The notes under the pieces are model-generated. The model was not told where the DNA came from, searched no databases, and saw only the letters and a program-made list of their open reading frames with translations. A stretch of DNA of 64,000 nt, from assembly GCF_009712035.1 (NCBI RefSeq), contig NZ_VILB01000010.1:3794-67793 (forward strand), given 5' to 3'. Of this stretch, positions 16,646 to 25,619 are shown piece by piece; positions within the stretch are counted from its first letter, which is position 1; every line of letters begins with the position of its first letter. The stretch comes from Anabaena sp. UHCC 0187. Lineage in GTDB: Bacteria; Cyanobacteriota; Cyanobacteriia; Cyanobacteriales; Nostocaceae. A program made the position numbers and the translations under genes.

Positions 16646-17734
16646 ATGAAAAGAATTGAAGTTGAACAAAGAAGCATTTTTGTGGGTTTGGCTGGTAGTC
16701 ATGGTTATGGTTTGAATCGTCCAGAATCTGATTATGATTATCGGGGTGTATTTATTGCTCCTAAACGCTATTATTTGGGATTTGATAGTATTGAACAAAA
16801 AGATACAGGTTGGGATGAACCGGGGATATTTCCGTTTATAGATGGTAATGAAGATACGGTTATTTATGAATTAAGGAAGGTTATTCATTTATTAGCTGGG
16901 GCAAATCCCAATGTTTTAGAGTTGCTTTGGTTAACGAATTATCCTTTTTTAACAAATGTCGGACAACATTTAATTAATCACCGCAGTTTGTTTTTGAGTA
17001 AGAAGGTAAAGCATACTTATTCTGGTTATGCTTTTGCTCAAATCAAGAAAATGGAAACTCATCGTAAATGGTTGTTAAATCCACCTACTAAAAAACCTCT
17101 TCCTGCTGATTTTGATATTACTGATGAAATCCCTTTAAGCAAAGATGAGTTAAATGCTTTTTTAGAATATCTTTATCTTTTGATTAGGGGTAAAATTGAG
17201 TTTCTGGAAGAATCAGAACAGTTATATAAATTGCTGACTGCGGATATTGATTTTAAAGGTGTTTTGAAACAGTACACTTTAGCAGATGAAACTTTAGCAT
17301 ATACCCAAAATTTAACTCATGGACGTAAAGATTTTATTCGCTTATTACAAAAAAGTCAAAGTTATCAAAATGCTTTGAGAGAATGGAAGGCTTATATATC
17401 TTGGCAGGAAAATAGAAATCCCGCTAGAGCGGAAATGGAAAAAAAATCAGGTTATGATTTAAAACATGGAATGCACTGCATTAGATTGCTACGCAGTGGG
17501 TTGGAAATTTTGCAGCGGGGAGAAGTGACTGTAGATAGAAATTTAGCTGGTGATATTGATGATTTAAAGGCTATTCTGCGGGGTGATTATAGTTATGAGC
17601 AATTGATGAAAATGGCTGAAGATTTGGTTGCTGATATGGATGTTTTTTATGAGCAATCTAGTTTACCACATCGTCCTGATTTGGAACAAATTAATGATTT
17701 GTGTATGCAGTTGGTAGAAATGCAAGGTTGGTAA
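16646..17734 (+). CDS. Nucleotidyltransferase-superfamily protein (DNA polymerase beta-like)
   Basis: A 362-residue protein with a minimal nucleotidyltransferase core at the N-terminus: GSHGYGL with G17-S18, followed by SDYDYRG with D29 and D31 as metal ligands. This pattern marks the predicted nucleotidyltransferases of the YcgL/COG3541 type. The rest is mostly helical (DUF-like), with a KSGYDLKHGMHCIRLLR block that is typical of these proteins. The substrate is unknown. It lies 379 bases before the Zorya-like operon on the same strand and shares its AT-rich composition, so it may belong to the same accessory block, but no direct link is known. A strong hairpin follows the stop. ATG start. 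Confidence 0.8.
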   Translation: MKRIEVEQRSIFVGLAGSHGYGLNRPESDYDYRGVFIAPKRYYLGFDSIEQKDTGWDEPGIFPFIDGNEDTVIYELRKVIHLLAGANPNVLELLWLTNYPFLTNVGQHLINHRSLFLSKKVKHTYSGYAFAQIKKMETHRKWLLNPPTKKPLPADFDITDEIPLSKDELNAFLEYLYLLIRGKIEFLEESEQLYKLLTADIDFKGVLKQYTLADETLAYTQNLTHGRKDFIRLLQKSQSYQNALREWKAYISWQENRNPARAEMEKKSGYDLKHGMHCIRLLRSGLEILQRGEVTVDRNLAGDIDDLKAILRGDYSYEQLMKMAEDLVADMDVFYEQSSLPHRPDLEQINDLCMQLVEMQGW

Positions 17735-18113
17735 GAAAGTTGATTTTTTGCAAATACCCAGATTTTTTCAGAATTTGGGTATTTTATGAGTAATTTAATA
17801 TAAGTATTAATATGTAGTAACTAAATTGTCAAAAAATTAGTAAAATTACTGTTTGTATCAGTATTAATCATGATATTATTTATATAATTAAGACTAAGCT
17901 AAACAAAAGGAGTTACAAAGTTATTAAAGTACGATTTATCAAAACAAGTTATGGTTTTGGTATTTTATCTTTGATTAAGTAATAACTTGACTTAGTTTCA
18001 AGTATCTGAATATTTGGGTAATTGTATGATTTGACAAAGCAATTTAATGATCAAATTTTACCCATAATATGCTGTTTTTGTTGTGAGAACTAATTTAGAG
18101 GGTGTAGGGAAAT
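17735..18113. other. AT-rich upstream region of the Zorya-like operon
   Basis: About 379 bases with no gene, very AT-rich, containing a hairpin just after the upstream gene and then long A/T runs. It presumably carries the operon promoter, but I cannot pick out -35/-10 boxes reliably. Confidence 0.5.
17752..17784 (+). terminator. Hairpin after the nucleotidyltransferase gene
   Basis: AAATACCCA (17752-17760) and TGGGTATTT (17776-17784) form nine perfect pairs and can extend inward by about four more with G-T pairs. The stem itself ends in TTT, but no long T-run follows. It is probably a terminator separating this gene from the operon downstream. Confidence 0.5.
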
Positions 18114-20111
18114 ATGCAGGGGATTTCTATAGTTTTTTATTTGGCAGTTATTACAGTTGTTATAGCAGGAGGATATTGGGAAATAATCACAGTAAAAAAA
18201 TACTGTAAACGATCTAATAAGGATCAAGAAGCAATCAAAGAATTAGAAAAAAATGGAAATACCACTAAAAATTCAGACTGGATTAATGAGCATTTAGAAA
18301 TAGACAATAATAAACCTATCAAAATTAATGGTAAATATATACTCAAGCAATATCCAGATATTTTTAACGACCCTACTCGTAGTAACTTACGTTTTATTGG
18401 TACTCTGTGTACATCTATTGGTGTACTAGGAACATTTTATGGTATTCAAGCAGGAATAGGAGGTATTCCTTTAGGTAATTTCAGTAATACACAGTCTTTA
18501 ATGGCAGGAGTAACCGGATTATTAGACGGAATGAAAACTGCATTTTCTACTTCTTTAATGGGATTAGGATTTGGAAGTGCATTTACGATTTTTCTGTTTA
18601 TAACTGACTCCATTAGACAATCAAAGTATGATCAACTTAGAATAAGTTTACATAAAATTACCAGTACCAAAAAAGATAGTCGTGATGATGCTGTCAATAG
18701 CTTGAAAGAAATAGCTGAAAGTTTTAAAAAGTTTGATTTTAATGCTAATGCAAGAGCATCTCAAGTATTAGAGAGAGTTGCTAAAAATCTTGATCCAAAA
18801 ATTATTGGTAGGGAAGTAGGAAATGCTGTTGGTAGTCAATTAGATAGTACCATTGAAACGAAATTAACTCCTGTATTCGATAATATTCTTGTATCTCAAG
18901 AAACACTAACTCAAGTTGCAACTATTCAAAGAGATGTCCTGGAAAATTTGATTAGTGAAATGAAAAATCAATTAATTATCCCAGTAGTTGAAAGACTAGA
19001 ACAAAGTGCAACTTTAACTAAAGAAGCATCACAAGCTGTAACTAAGTTGAATAATGAATTAGGGGGGATTTCTGAAAAATTAGCAAATTCAATTGTCACT
19101 ATTCAGCAGTTTCAACAAGATACATTAGGAGAATTAAATAATTTTGCCAATAGTTTAAAATCAACTTTAAATGATTTTCAAAATGATACAAAAGGCGTTT
19201 TGGAAACAACTGCAATTTCTATTAGTAATGCAGTTAATGAAAGTATTAAAGGAATGGAATCTCAACGTCAAGCATTTGAAGCCAGTGCAGAACAAGCTGG
19301 AAATACATTTACAGGTATTCGAGAAGATTTAGAACAATCTTTAACAACTCAAGCTGAACAGCAAAAACAAATGTTACAGAGAGTGTATTCTGTATTCTCT
19401 AGAATACTAAATCAAGCTAATGAAAACTTTACAACCCAAACTCAAACTTTAGAAACAGTTGGTAGAGAAGCATCACAATTAATGAATCATGCTAAGGATA
19501 ACTTAGAAAGTACATTAACTAATATTGATGATACTTTGCAAAATACTCGTGTGACGGTGCAACAGGAATTAGAAACATTTAGAATCCAGTATCAAGATAG
19601 TTTAACTCAATTCTTTAATGATCAAAATCAATTATTAGAAAGTACACTAGGCACACAAAGAGACGCTTTATCAGAAGTTGTTACTGATTTACGTAATGCT
19701 TTCGCGGAAGAAACCCAACGTAGACAATCATTAATGAATGATTTGAGCAATACTATGAATCAAGTTCAGCGTGGTATTCATGAAATTGATCAAGTAAGTA
19801 TAGCCATGCAAAATAGAATTAGAGATATACAACAACTAACTGCGGCAATGGGTTTAAACTCAGGAGAAAGATTAACCCAATTACAAGAATTATCTCGGAA
19901 TATTGGGACAACAACTCAAGATTTTAATCATCTTCTTCATAGTTGGGAAGAACATCTTAATAACTATATGAAGACTTCTACACAATGGCAAACTGACTTT
20001 TTCAAAGAAGCAGATAGTTCAATGGGACAAATATGTAGTGGTTTATTAGAAACTGCTAATGTTTTAGTGACAATTGAAAAAGATCGTAGGTTAATGAGTA
20101 ATCAAGACTAA
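18114..20111 (+). CDS. zorA: ZorA-like MotA/TolQ/ExbB-family channel with long coiled-coil tail
   Basis: A 665-residue inner-membrane protein. One span lies at residues 5-22, and two more at about 94-115 (IGTLCTSIGVLGTFYGI) and 143-167 (AFSTSLMGLGFGSA), the MotA/TolQ stator core. From about 200 to the end it is a long helical, Gln/Thr/Asn-rich tail, as in ZorA of Zorya anti-phage defence, where the tail projects into the cytoplasm and transmits the invasion signal. It is the first gene of a four-gene operon followed by a MotB-like protein, which gives the stator pair. A TAGGGA box precedes the ATG. Other MotA/TolQ-family roles cannot be excluded from this gene alone, but the neighbours favour Zorya. 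Confidence 0.85.
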   Translation: MQGISIVFYLAVITVVIAGGYWEIITVKKYCKRSNKDQEAIKELEKNGNTTKNSDWINEHLEIDNNKPIKINGKYILKQYPDIFNDPTRSNLRFIGTLCTSIGVLGTFYGIQAGIGGIPLGNFSNTQSLMAGVTGLLDGMKTAFSTSLMGLGFGSAFTIFLFITDSIRQSKYDQLRISLHKITSTKKDSRDDAVNSLKEIAESFKKFDFNANARASQVLERVAKNLDPKIIGREVGNAVGSQLDSTIETKLTPVFDNILVSQETLTQVATIQRDVLENLISEMKNQLIIPVVERLEQSATLTKEASQAVTKLNNELGGISEKLANSIVTIQQFQQDTLGELNNFANSLKSTLNDFQNDTKGVLETTAISISNAVNESIKGMESQRQAFEASAEQAGNTFTGIREDLEQSLTTQAEQQKQMLQRVYSVFSRILNQANENFTTQTQTLETVGREASQLMNHAKDNLESTLTNIDDTLQNTRVTVQQELETFRIQYQDSLTQFFNDQNQLLESTLGTQRDALSEVVTDLRNAFAEETQRRQSLMNDLSNTMNQVQRGIHEIDQVSIAMQNRIRDIQQLTAAMGLNSGERLTQLQELSRNIGTTTQDFNHLLHSWEEHLNNYMKTSTQWQTDFFKEADSSMGQICSGLLETANVLVTIEKDRRLMSNQD

Positions 20112-20152
20112 TTTTAAAGTTACGAACATAATACAATCAGGTAAATTATCCA

Positions 20153-20809
20153 ATGCTAAATCCTTTAAACTTCCAAAATAATCATGATAATCAAGATGAA
20201 GAAAGTTCAGCAACTTATCTTTCTATTGGTGATTTAATGTCAGGGTTACTGATGTTTTTTGCTCTGCTTTTTATTACTGCTTTAATTCAACTCAATGAAG
20301 CTCAAAAAGATATTACTAGAATTTTAATAGGTGAATTAGAAGGTCAACTAAAAGCTAATAATATTGCCGCAGAAATTGATCCTAACACTGGTGATATCAG
20401 CTTGAGAGATAACATCCTATTTGAAACTAATAGTGCTAAATTAAATCCTCAAGGTCAAAAAACATTACAAAAACTAATACCAGTTTATAGTAAAGTAATT
20501 TTTGAAACTCCAAGAGTTAAAGATCAAGTTGAACGAGTCATTATTGAAGGTCATACCAGTGCTTATGGTAAGTCTGATTTTAATATGCAATTAAGTTTAA
20601 TGAGAGCATGGGAAGTTTGTAACTATACTTTATACAAAATGCCATTTAAAAATAAATCTCATAAATCAAAATTAGAGAAGAAAATTATGGTAGTAGGAAG
20701 AGGTAAAAATGATGCAAAACCAGGAGATTTAGCAAAAGATCGTAAAGTAGTGTTTCGCATTCAATTTAAGGGACAAGATTTAGGGAATTTAAATACATCT
20801 AAAAAGTAA
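20153..20809 (+). CDS. zorB: ZorB-like MotB/OmpA-family stator protein
   Basis: A 218-residue protein with a short cytoplasmic N-terminus, one membrane span (about 28-46) and a periplasmic OmpA-like peptidoglycan-binding domain. D27 in SIGDLMSGLL is at the position of the proton-carrying aspartate of MotB and ZorB. The OmpA domain shows FETNSAKL, IEGHTSAYGKSDFNMQLSLMR and DRKVVFRI. With ZorA it would form a proton-driven motor anchored to the cell wall that senses envelope disturbance. It lies 41 bases after zorA and six bases before the next gene, so the genes are surely co-transcribed. Length fits ZorB. Confidence 0.86.
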   Translation: MLNPLNFQNNHDNQDEESSATYLSIGDLMSGLLMFFALLFITALIQLNEAQKDITRILIGELEGQLKANNIAAEIDPNTGDISLRDNILFETNSAKLNPQGQKTLQKLIPVYSKVIFETPRVKDQVERVIIEGHTSAYGKSDFNMQLSLMRAWEVCNYTLYKMPFKNKSHKSKLEKKIMVVGRGKNDAKPGDLAKDRKVVFRIQFKGQDLGNLNTSKK

Positions 20810-20815
20810 AAATTT

Positions 20816-22315
20816 ATGCTTAATAAAATTCTCAATAAAATCATTGAACCTGATCATAAACCCCATAATTTAATCGCTCTTGCTAATAAACAGAAAGTAG
20901 GTAATATTAATCTCTGTATATTAGGATTAAGAGAAAAAATCAATGGTAATAGAATCAATGAAATTACTTTTCTAGAATGGATATGGTGTATTGATAATGA
21001 TCAACCTTGGCAAAAAATATCTGAATTAGAACAAATTGAATTATCAGAAAAGATTTGGAATCTTTCTTTAAAAATAGAATGGTTACATTTTACTTTAATT
21101 CGTAGATTAGCTTGGTTTTACACTGATAAAAAAGATGTGATTGCATCTTCTTTAGTAAATAGTTTTCAGATTTGGAGCAGTTCCAGTTTTTTGAAAGAAA
21201 ACCTTGCAATTAACATTCTCGTAGCTTTAGGAAAAAATGATCCTAAACAAGAACTTGTAAAAATTAGCTGTAATCAAAATTTGACTCGGAATGAGTTATT
21301 AAGAAAGATAAATAATGTTTTGCCAAATATTCCGATTTTACAAGATTATGTTATAGAAATTTCTCCTTATTTTCACAAAATACATCCTGTTACTTTAGAT
21401 AAAGTTAACTGGTTATTACGTTGTTTTGATGAAATGGATGAAAAAACACAAATAACCTCAGTTGACTATGTATTAAATCATGTTTCTACCGCAATAGCTG
21501 ATACATTTCCTGAGTTAGTTAACTGGTTAAAAAAGAACTATAATAATTCTCAAAAACAATTAGAATTATCATCTTCAGCTAGACAAAAATTGAGAGATTG
21601 GATTGGAGCAATTAATTATCAAGACTTTCATAAATTGGTAAATTTAATTATTAATAATATATCACTTAATAAAACAGAGATAAAACAGTTAAAAAATCGT
21701 CAAAGTTTTTGGGCTAATTACAGTAATAGTTTTGTAAGACTTAAAATTTTGCTTCCTAATCAGTCTTATAAAATCATTAATAATGATCTTAGAGAAGATC
21801 AAGATATTCAAAAATTAGAATTTGATGGAAGTGAACCAACGGAAGTATGTATATTTGATTTAGGAGATAAAGGTTTTATTGTTGAATTTTTTAGAGGTAA
21901 GGGAAGTGAAATAAGATTCTTTGCTAAGAATTATCATGTAGAAAAACTTTTATTTGCTGAAGAATCATTATCAGTAAAAAAACTCAGAGCATTAGGAGGT
22001 GAAGCACATGATCATGTTTATTTGTGGCAATGGGCTTGTGAAAAATGGTTAAGGGAAAAATATAATATTTTAGCTAATAAAGGAACTAATTCATTTACCA
22101 TTTTCTCTATTAAAACATCAAATCAAGAATCAAATAAACCAATCCTCAAAGGAAATCAAGTTATAGAGTTCACGGAGCAAAAACTATCATATACTTCTCA
22201 ATATGGTTTATTAGAACCACCTTTTGATAAACTAAAAAGGCGAGAAAGAAAGAAAATAAAATGGCTAGATGAAATTAGAAAATTAGAATTAGAAGCTACA
22301 CAATCACAACTTTAA
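20816..22315 (+). CDS. zorC: ZorC-like protein (EH_Signature domain)
   Basis: A 499-residue soluble protein with no membrane span, mostly helical. The C-terminal half reads like the EH_Signature domain of ZorC: a WANYSNSFVRLKILLP block near 300, IFDLGDKGFIVEFFRGKG near 365-380, and HDHVYLWQWACEKWLREKY near 400-420. In type I Zorya ZorC binds DNA and is needed for defence with ZorD. It starts six bases after zorB. Composition is strikingly AT-rich (bases 21661-21720 contain 15 G/C in 60), unlike the flanking genes. The call rests on position, length and C-terminal motifs; similarity should be confirmed by a profile search against EH_Signature. Confidence 0.75.
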   Translation: MLNKILNKIIEPDHKPHNLIALANKQKVGNINLCILGLREKINGNRINEITFLEWIWCIDNDQPWQKISELEQIELSEKIWNLSLKIEWLHFTLIRRLAWFYTDKKDVIASSLVNSFQIWSSSSFLKENLAINILVALGKNDPKQELVKISCNQNLTRNELLRKINNVLPNIPILQDYVIEISPYFHKIHPVTLDKVNWLLRCFDEMDEKTQITSVDYVLNHVSTAIADTFPELVNWLKKNYNNSQKQLELSSSARQKLRDWIGAINYQDFHKLVNLIINNISLNKTEIKQLKNRQSFWANYSNSFVRLKILLPNQSYKIINNDLREDQDIQKLEFDGSEPTEVCIFDLGDKGFIVEFFRGKGSEIRFFAKNYHVEKLLFAEESLSVKKLRALGGEAHDHVYLWQWACEKWLREKYNILANKGTNSFTIFSIKTSNQESNKPILKGNQVIEFTEQKLSYTSQYGLLEPPFDKLKRRERKKIKWLDEIRKLELEATQSQL

Positions 22316-22329
22316 ACAAGTATAATTTT

Positions 22330-22680
22330 ATGACAGATATTTTTGAAAAACCTTCATTAGCAACTTTAGTTAATGAAATTGTGGCTTTAAATCATAGCTG
22401 GAAAGCTGCTGTAGAATTATTTGGAGATGATAATCCTTTAGCTCAAAGTGCAAGAGATTTGAAAGGATGTTTACAAATACGATTATTGCAAAGTTATCCA
22501 GAGGAAGTTTATCTAAAAATAGATCGAGAAACTTCTGAACAAGCAGGAGAAGATTTATATAGTTTACAGTTGCGTAAACCTATAAATAACCGTTGCAATG
22601 CTGAACATTTACCTGTAAGAGTTGCCAAAAAATTACTTACTGAAGCAGAAATTATAAAACTTAAAAACCCCATGATTTAA
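22330..22680 (+). CDS. Unknown 116-residue protein at the ZorD position of the Zorya-like operon
   Basis: A soluble, mainly helical protein that starts 14 bases after zorC and ends nine bases before the convergent antiporter gene. I do not recognise it. It has an acidic N-terminal helix (LATLVNEIVALNHSW), a central ARDLKGCLQIRLLQSYPEE block and a LPVRVAKKLLTEAEI C-terminus. In classical type I Zorya this position holds zorD, a helicase/nuclease of over 1000 residues; nothing like that is present. It may be a small effector, regulator or adaptor, or an unrelated gene caught in the operon. It lacks helicase, HNH or PD-(D/E)xK motifs that I can see. Confidence 0.7.
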   Translation: MTDIFEKPSLATLVNEIVALNHSWKAAVELFGDDNPLAQSARDLKGCLQIRLLQSYPEEVYLKIDRETSEQAGEDLYSLQLRKPINNRCNAEHLPVRVAKKLLTEAEIIKLKNPMI

Positions 22681-22689
22681 ACTGAAGCA

Positions 22690-24810
22690 TTATTGAGGCT
22701 GTCCTAGCATCACAATCGAACATTTCAAATTATTAATTACCTGGGTTGTCACCTCACTAACCGCTAATCCTCCAGCGGTGCGGTAGCGCACAGAACGCAA
22801 GACTACTAAATCGAATCCCTGAGCTTGCTCAATGATAACTTTGGCAATATCATCACCAACAATTGTGAGGATATTTGTATTTACTTGCAACCTGCTTTGA
22901 TTGGCAATATCTGACAATTTAGATGTGAAATTGGTAACTTGACGAGCAGGTGTTAGACGATCTTTTACGTGCAATAAAACCACTTCAGCTTGATTAACAT
23001 CAGCTAAAATTTGGGCAAATCTAATAGTCCCGATAGTCACCCTCATTAAGTCACCAACAGGAACAAGAATCCGCTTTATTTCCGTAGGACTTCTTAATAG
23101 GCGTGTTACAGCTACCGGACACTGAGAAGACCAAAAAACCTTATCAATAACACTACCAAATAAACGGGCGCGTAAATTTCTAGTATCTCCCCAACCCATC
23201 ACCACTAAACTAGCATTTTGTTCCCGACTAGCGTGACTAATTCCCAAAGCTACATCATCATCAATGCGAATTTTTGGTGATACTTCTACATCAAATTCTT
23301 GACTTATTTCTAAAGCTAATCTCAATCTTTCCTTACTTTTTTCCAGAGCCGTTACTAATAATGGATCATCCATATTTACGTGGGCTTGAGTAATCGCTAA
23401 TGGCATAATCTGTCCAGATTCATGACGAGCCAGCAGGGCTGCCATTTCCAGTAAATAGCGTTGAGTCACCGGGTTATAAATGGGAACCACAACAATAAAT
23501 GGTGGGTAATCTTGCTGTAAAAGGTTCTCTCCATTTTCTGGTGCTTCTATCACCTGTTCATAACTTTCCCACCACACCGATAAACTGTCTGTTTTCCAGC
23601 CCGTATCGGGGACGACTTGTAAAGTTCTGGCAACTTTGGCTGTAATGACTGGACCAATGATAGCAGTAACCAACATCAGGACAATGATACTGTTTAAGAC
23701 ATCCTCCCCGATTAGCCTCTCACCCGCAGGATTTACGGTTTGATAAGCAACTAAGGCTGCTGCTAGTGTGGCTGCTACTTGCGGCAGCGATAATGACCAC
23801 ATTGTCAGCATCTCTGAATTGCTGTAGCGATAAAATATTTTGGCTAGGAATGCCGCCACAAATTTACTGCTAATCAGTGCCACAACAATTACCGCTGTCA
23901 GACCAATGGAACTCAAAGTTTTGATAAAAGCAGGTATATCAATTAATAATCCCATGTCCACGAAGAAACAAGGGATAAATAAAACACTACCAACAAATTC
24001 TACCTTTTCTTTAACCGGGCTATTTCCCAAAACGCCGTTTACTGCTAAACCTGCAAGGAACGCACCCACAATTTTTTCAATACCAATTAGCTCCGCCCCT
24101 ACAGATGCCAAAAATAATGCCAGCAAGATAAACAAAAATTGATTACTTTCTTCATCCCCAGTGCGGCGAAAGAACTCTTTTCCTACTTTATTAAAACCAA
24201 ATAAGATCACAACTGAATAAATAGCTAATCCACCCAACAGAGTAACTAATTTAAAAATAGTGAAATCTCCTCCATGAATACCCACACAAATTGCTAGTAA
24301 TAACAAAGCACCTGTATCAGTGAAGATTGTCGCCCCAATTGTCACAGTTACGGCTTCATTTCCTATAACTCCCAACCGACTGACAATGGGGTATGCCAAA
24401 AGAGTATGGGAAGCAAGTAAAGAACCAATCAGAACAGAAGAATTCCAGCTAAGATTAAATAAACGTCCCGTAATAATCCCAGCAATTAAGGGCATTAAGA
24501 AAGTCAGAAAGCCAAACCCCATTGAGCGATTTTTAGTTTGGCGAAACTGCTCAATGTCAATCTCTAAACCTGCTACAAACATTAAATAAACCTTACCCAT
24601 ATCTGAGAGGAGTTTGATAGTTTCAGATTTAGAGTTGAGGAAATTTAGTCCATTGGGACCGAGGATTACACCTGCTAATAGCAAACCCACTAATCCTGGT
24701 AATTTTAATTTCTCAAATAGGGGCGGAACAATAAAAATAGCTGTGAGGAGAATTGTAAAAGAAATGATCGGTTCAGCGAGAAAATTTACTGGTACTTCTA
24801 ATAAAAACAT
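22690..24810 (-). CDS. CPA2-type cation:proton antiporter with C-terminal universal stress domains
   Basis: A membrane antiporter that would exchange Na+ or K+ for protons. About twelve hydrophobic segments fill the first 400 or so residues, including LVGLLLAGVILGPNGL and MGKVYLMFVAGLEID, the Na_H_Exchanger signature. The remaining 280 residues are cytoplasmic and resemble two universal-stress-protein (Usp) domains (LVVMGWGDTRN; ILVPVGD at the start of the second; LVVLRSVRYR). Such fusions are common in cyanobacteria. I prefer the ATG at 24810 (706 residues) over the in-frame GTG at 24858. It is convergent with the Zorya-like operon, with a nine-base gap. Ion preference is not determinable. 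Confidence 0.88.
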   Translation of the reverse strand: MFLLEVPVNFLAEPIISFTILLTAIFIVPPLFEKLKLPGLVGLLLAGVILGPNGLNFLNSKSETIKLLSDMGKVYLMFVAGLEIDIEQFRQTKNRSMGFGFLTFLMPLIAGIITGRLFNLSWNSSVLIGSLLASHTLLAYPIVSRLGVIGNEAVTVTIGATIFTDTGALLLLAICVGIHGGDFTIFKLVTLLGGLAIYSVVILFGFNKVGKEFFRRTGDEESNQFLFILLALFLASVGAELIGIEKIVGAFLAGLAVNGVLGNSPVKEKVEFVGSVLFIPCFFVDMGLLIDIPAFIKTLSSIGLTAVIVVALISSKFVAAFLAKIFYRYSNSEMLTMWSLSLPQVAATLAAALVAYQTVNPAGERLIGEDVLNSIIVLMLVTAIIGPVITAKVARTLQVVPDTGWKTDSLSVWWESYEQVIEAPENGENLLQQDYPPFIVVVPIYNPVTQRYLLEMAALLARHESGQIMPLAITQAHVNMDDPLLVTALEKSKERLRLALEISQEFDVEVSPKIRIDDDVALGISHASREQNASLVVMGWGDTRNLRARLFGSVIDKVFWSSQCPVAVTRLLRSPTEIKRILVPVGDLMRVTIGTIRFAQILADVNQAEVVLLHVKDRLTPARQVTNFTSKLSDIANQSRLQVNTNILTIVGDDIAKVIIEQAQGFDLVVLRSVRYRTAGGLAVSEVTTQVINNLKCSIVMLGQPQ

Positions 24811-25619
24811 AATGATAAGTTCTGATTTTAAATAGGCGGGTTTTAACAAAGCAAACACAGTATACTGTTTACTATCTTCCTAGTTCCTCTATCGTCAGGT
24901 GTAATTATTTACAGTCGGATATAATCTTTTGACAGAAATAATTTTGAGACATAAAACTGCATATTTCCCATTTTCCTAACTGTTTAAGAAACTTCTGATG
25001 TCATGGATAAAACGAGTCATTTATAGCAACGAATAGGAAAGACATGATCCTAACAAATATCCTATCCTGTAAATCCTTAAATCCTGGATATCCTGTTCGC
25101 AAAGCGTGGCGTAAGCCATTTCTGACAAATGATAGTTGTGGGATTTCCTTAACCTAACCGACAAAACCGTCATACATAAATATTACATATATATTTGCTT
25201 TACAAGTATCAGTTTTCTGTATATAACAATATTTAAGCCGTGATCATGAGATCCAGATCACAGCAAACGCCGATAGTATGAACGATAGAGGAATTTTATG
25301 TATTCTTGCAGAGTTGATAATTCACATAATTACAAAAAAAATGTATTTTCTGATACAGAATATTTACTTTTATTAAATACAAAATCAACCAACTTTATTA
25401 AGAAATAATTCAGAAGTCGGAATTAAATTTTGATTTCTGCCGACATTCAAGTTGATGACTGTTCCACTCAACTAAAAGCAGAAATTATCCAATAAATTTC
25501 TGTTAATGTTCTATGTTTATTTTTTATAACCATATTGAACAAGTGTGACAGATTTGCAAACATAAAGATGAGATAAAAAGCCTAACTTAATTACAGCTTT
25601 TCTAGCAGGAAAAACAGCA
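24811..25619. other. Intergenic region upstream of amt
   Basis: About 809 bases between the divergent antiporter and amt genes. It holds one ATCCTGTAAATCCT-type repeat (25063-25096), an inverted copy of the GCGTGGCGTAAGCCAT element (25097-25120) and a probable NtcA promoter (25343-25383). The long leader before amt shows no ORF or strong hairpin. Confidence 0.6.
25343..25383 (+). promoter_or_regulatory. Putative NtcA-dependent promoter of amt
   Basis: GTATTTTCTGATAC (25343-25356) is a perfect GTA-N8-TAC NtcA site. TACAAA at 25378-25383 lies 21 bases downstream, close to the 22-24 base spacing between NtcA box and -10 element in nitrogen-controlled cyanobacterial promoters. It would place amt under nitrogen-starvation control with a leader of about 230 bases. 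Confidence 0.6.

Noticed and set aside
16434-16649. Short 71-codon frame before the nucleotidyltransferase gene
   Set aside because: It overlaps a dispersed CGCAGAG repeat and has low-complexity content, and there is no ribosome-binding site.
22681-24858. A hidden ZorD after the Zorya-like operon
   Set aside because: The region encodes a clear antiporter on the other strand; no helicase motifs appear on the plus strand.
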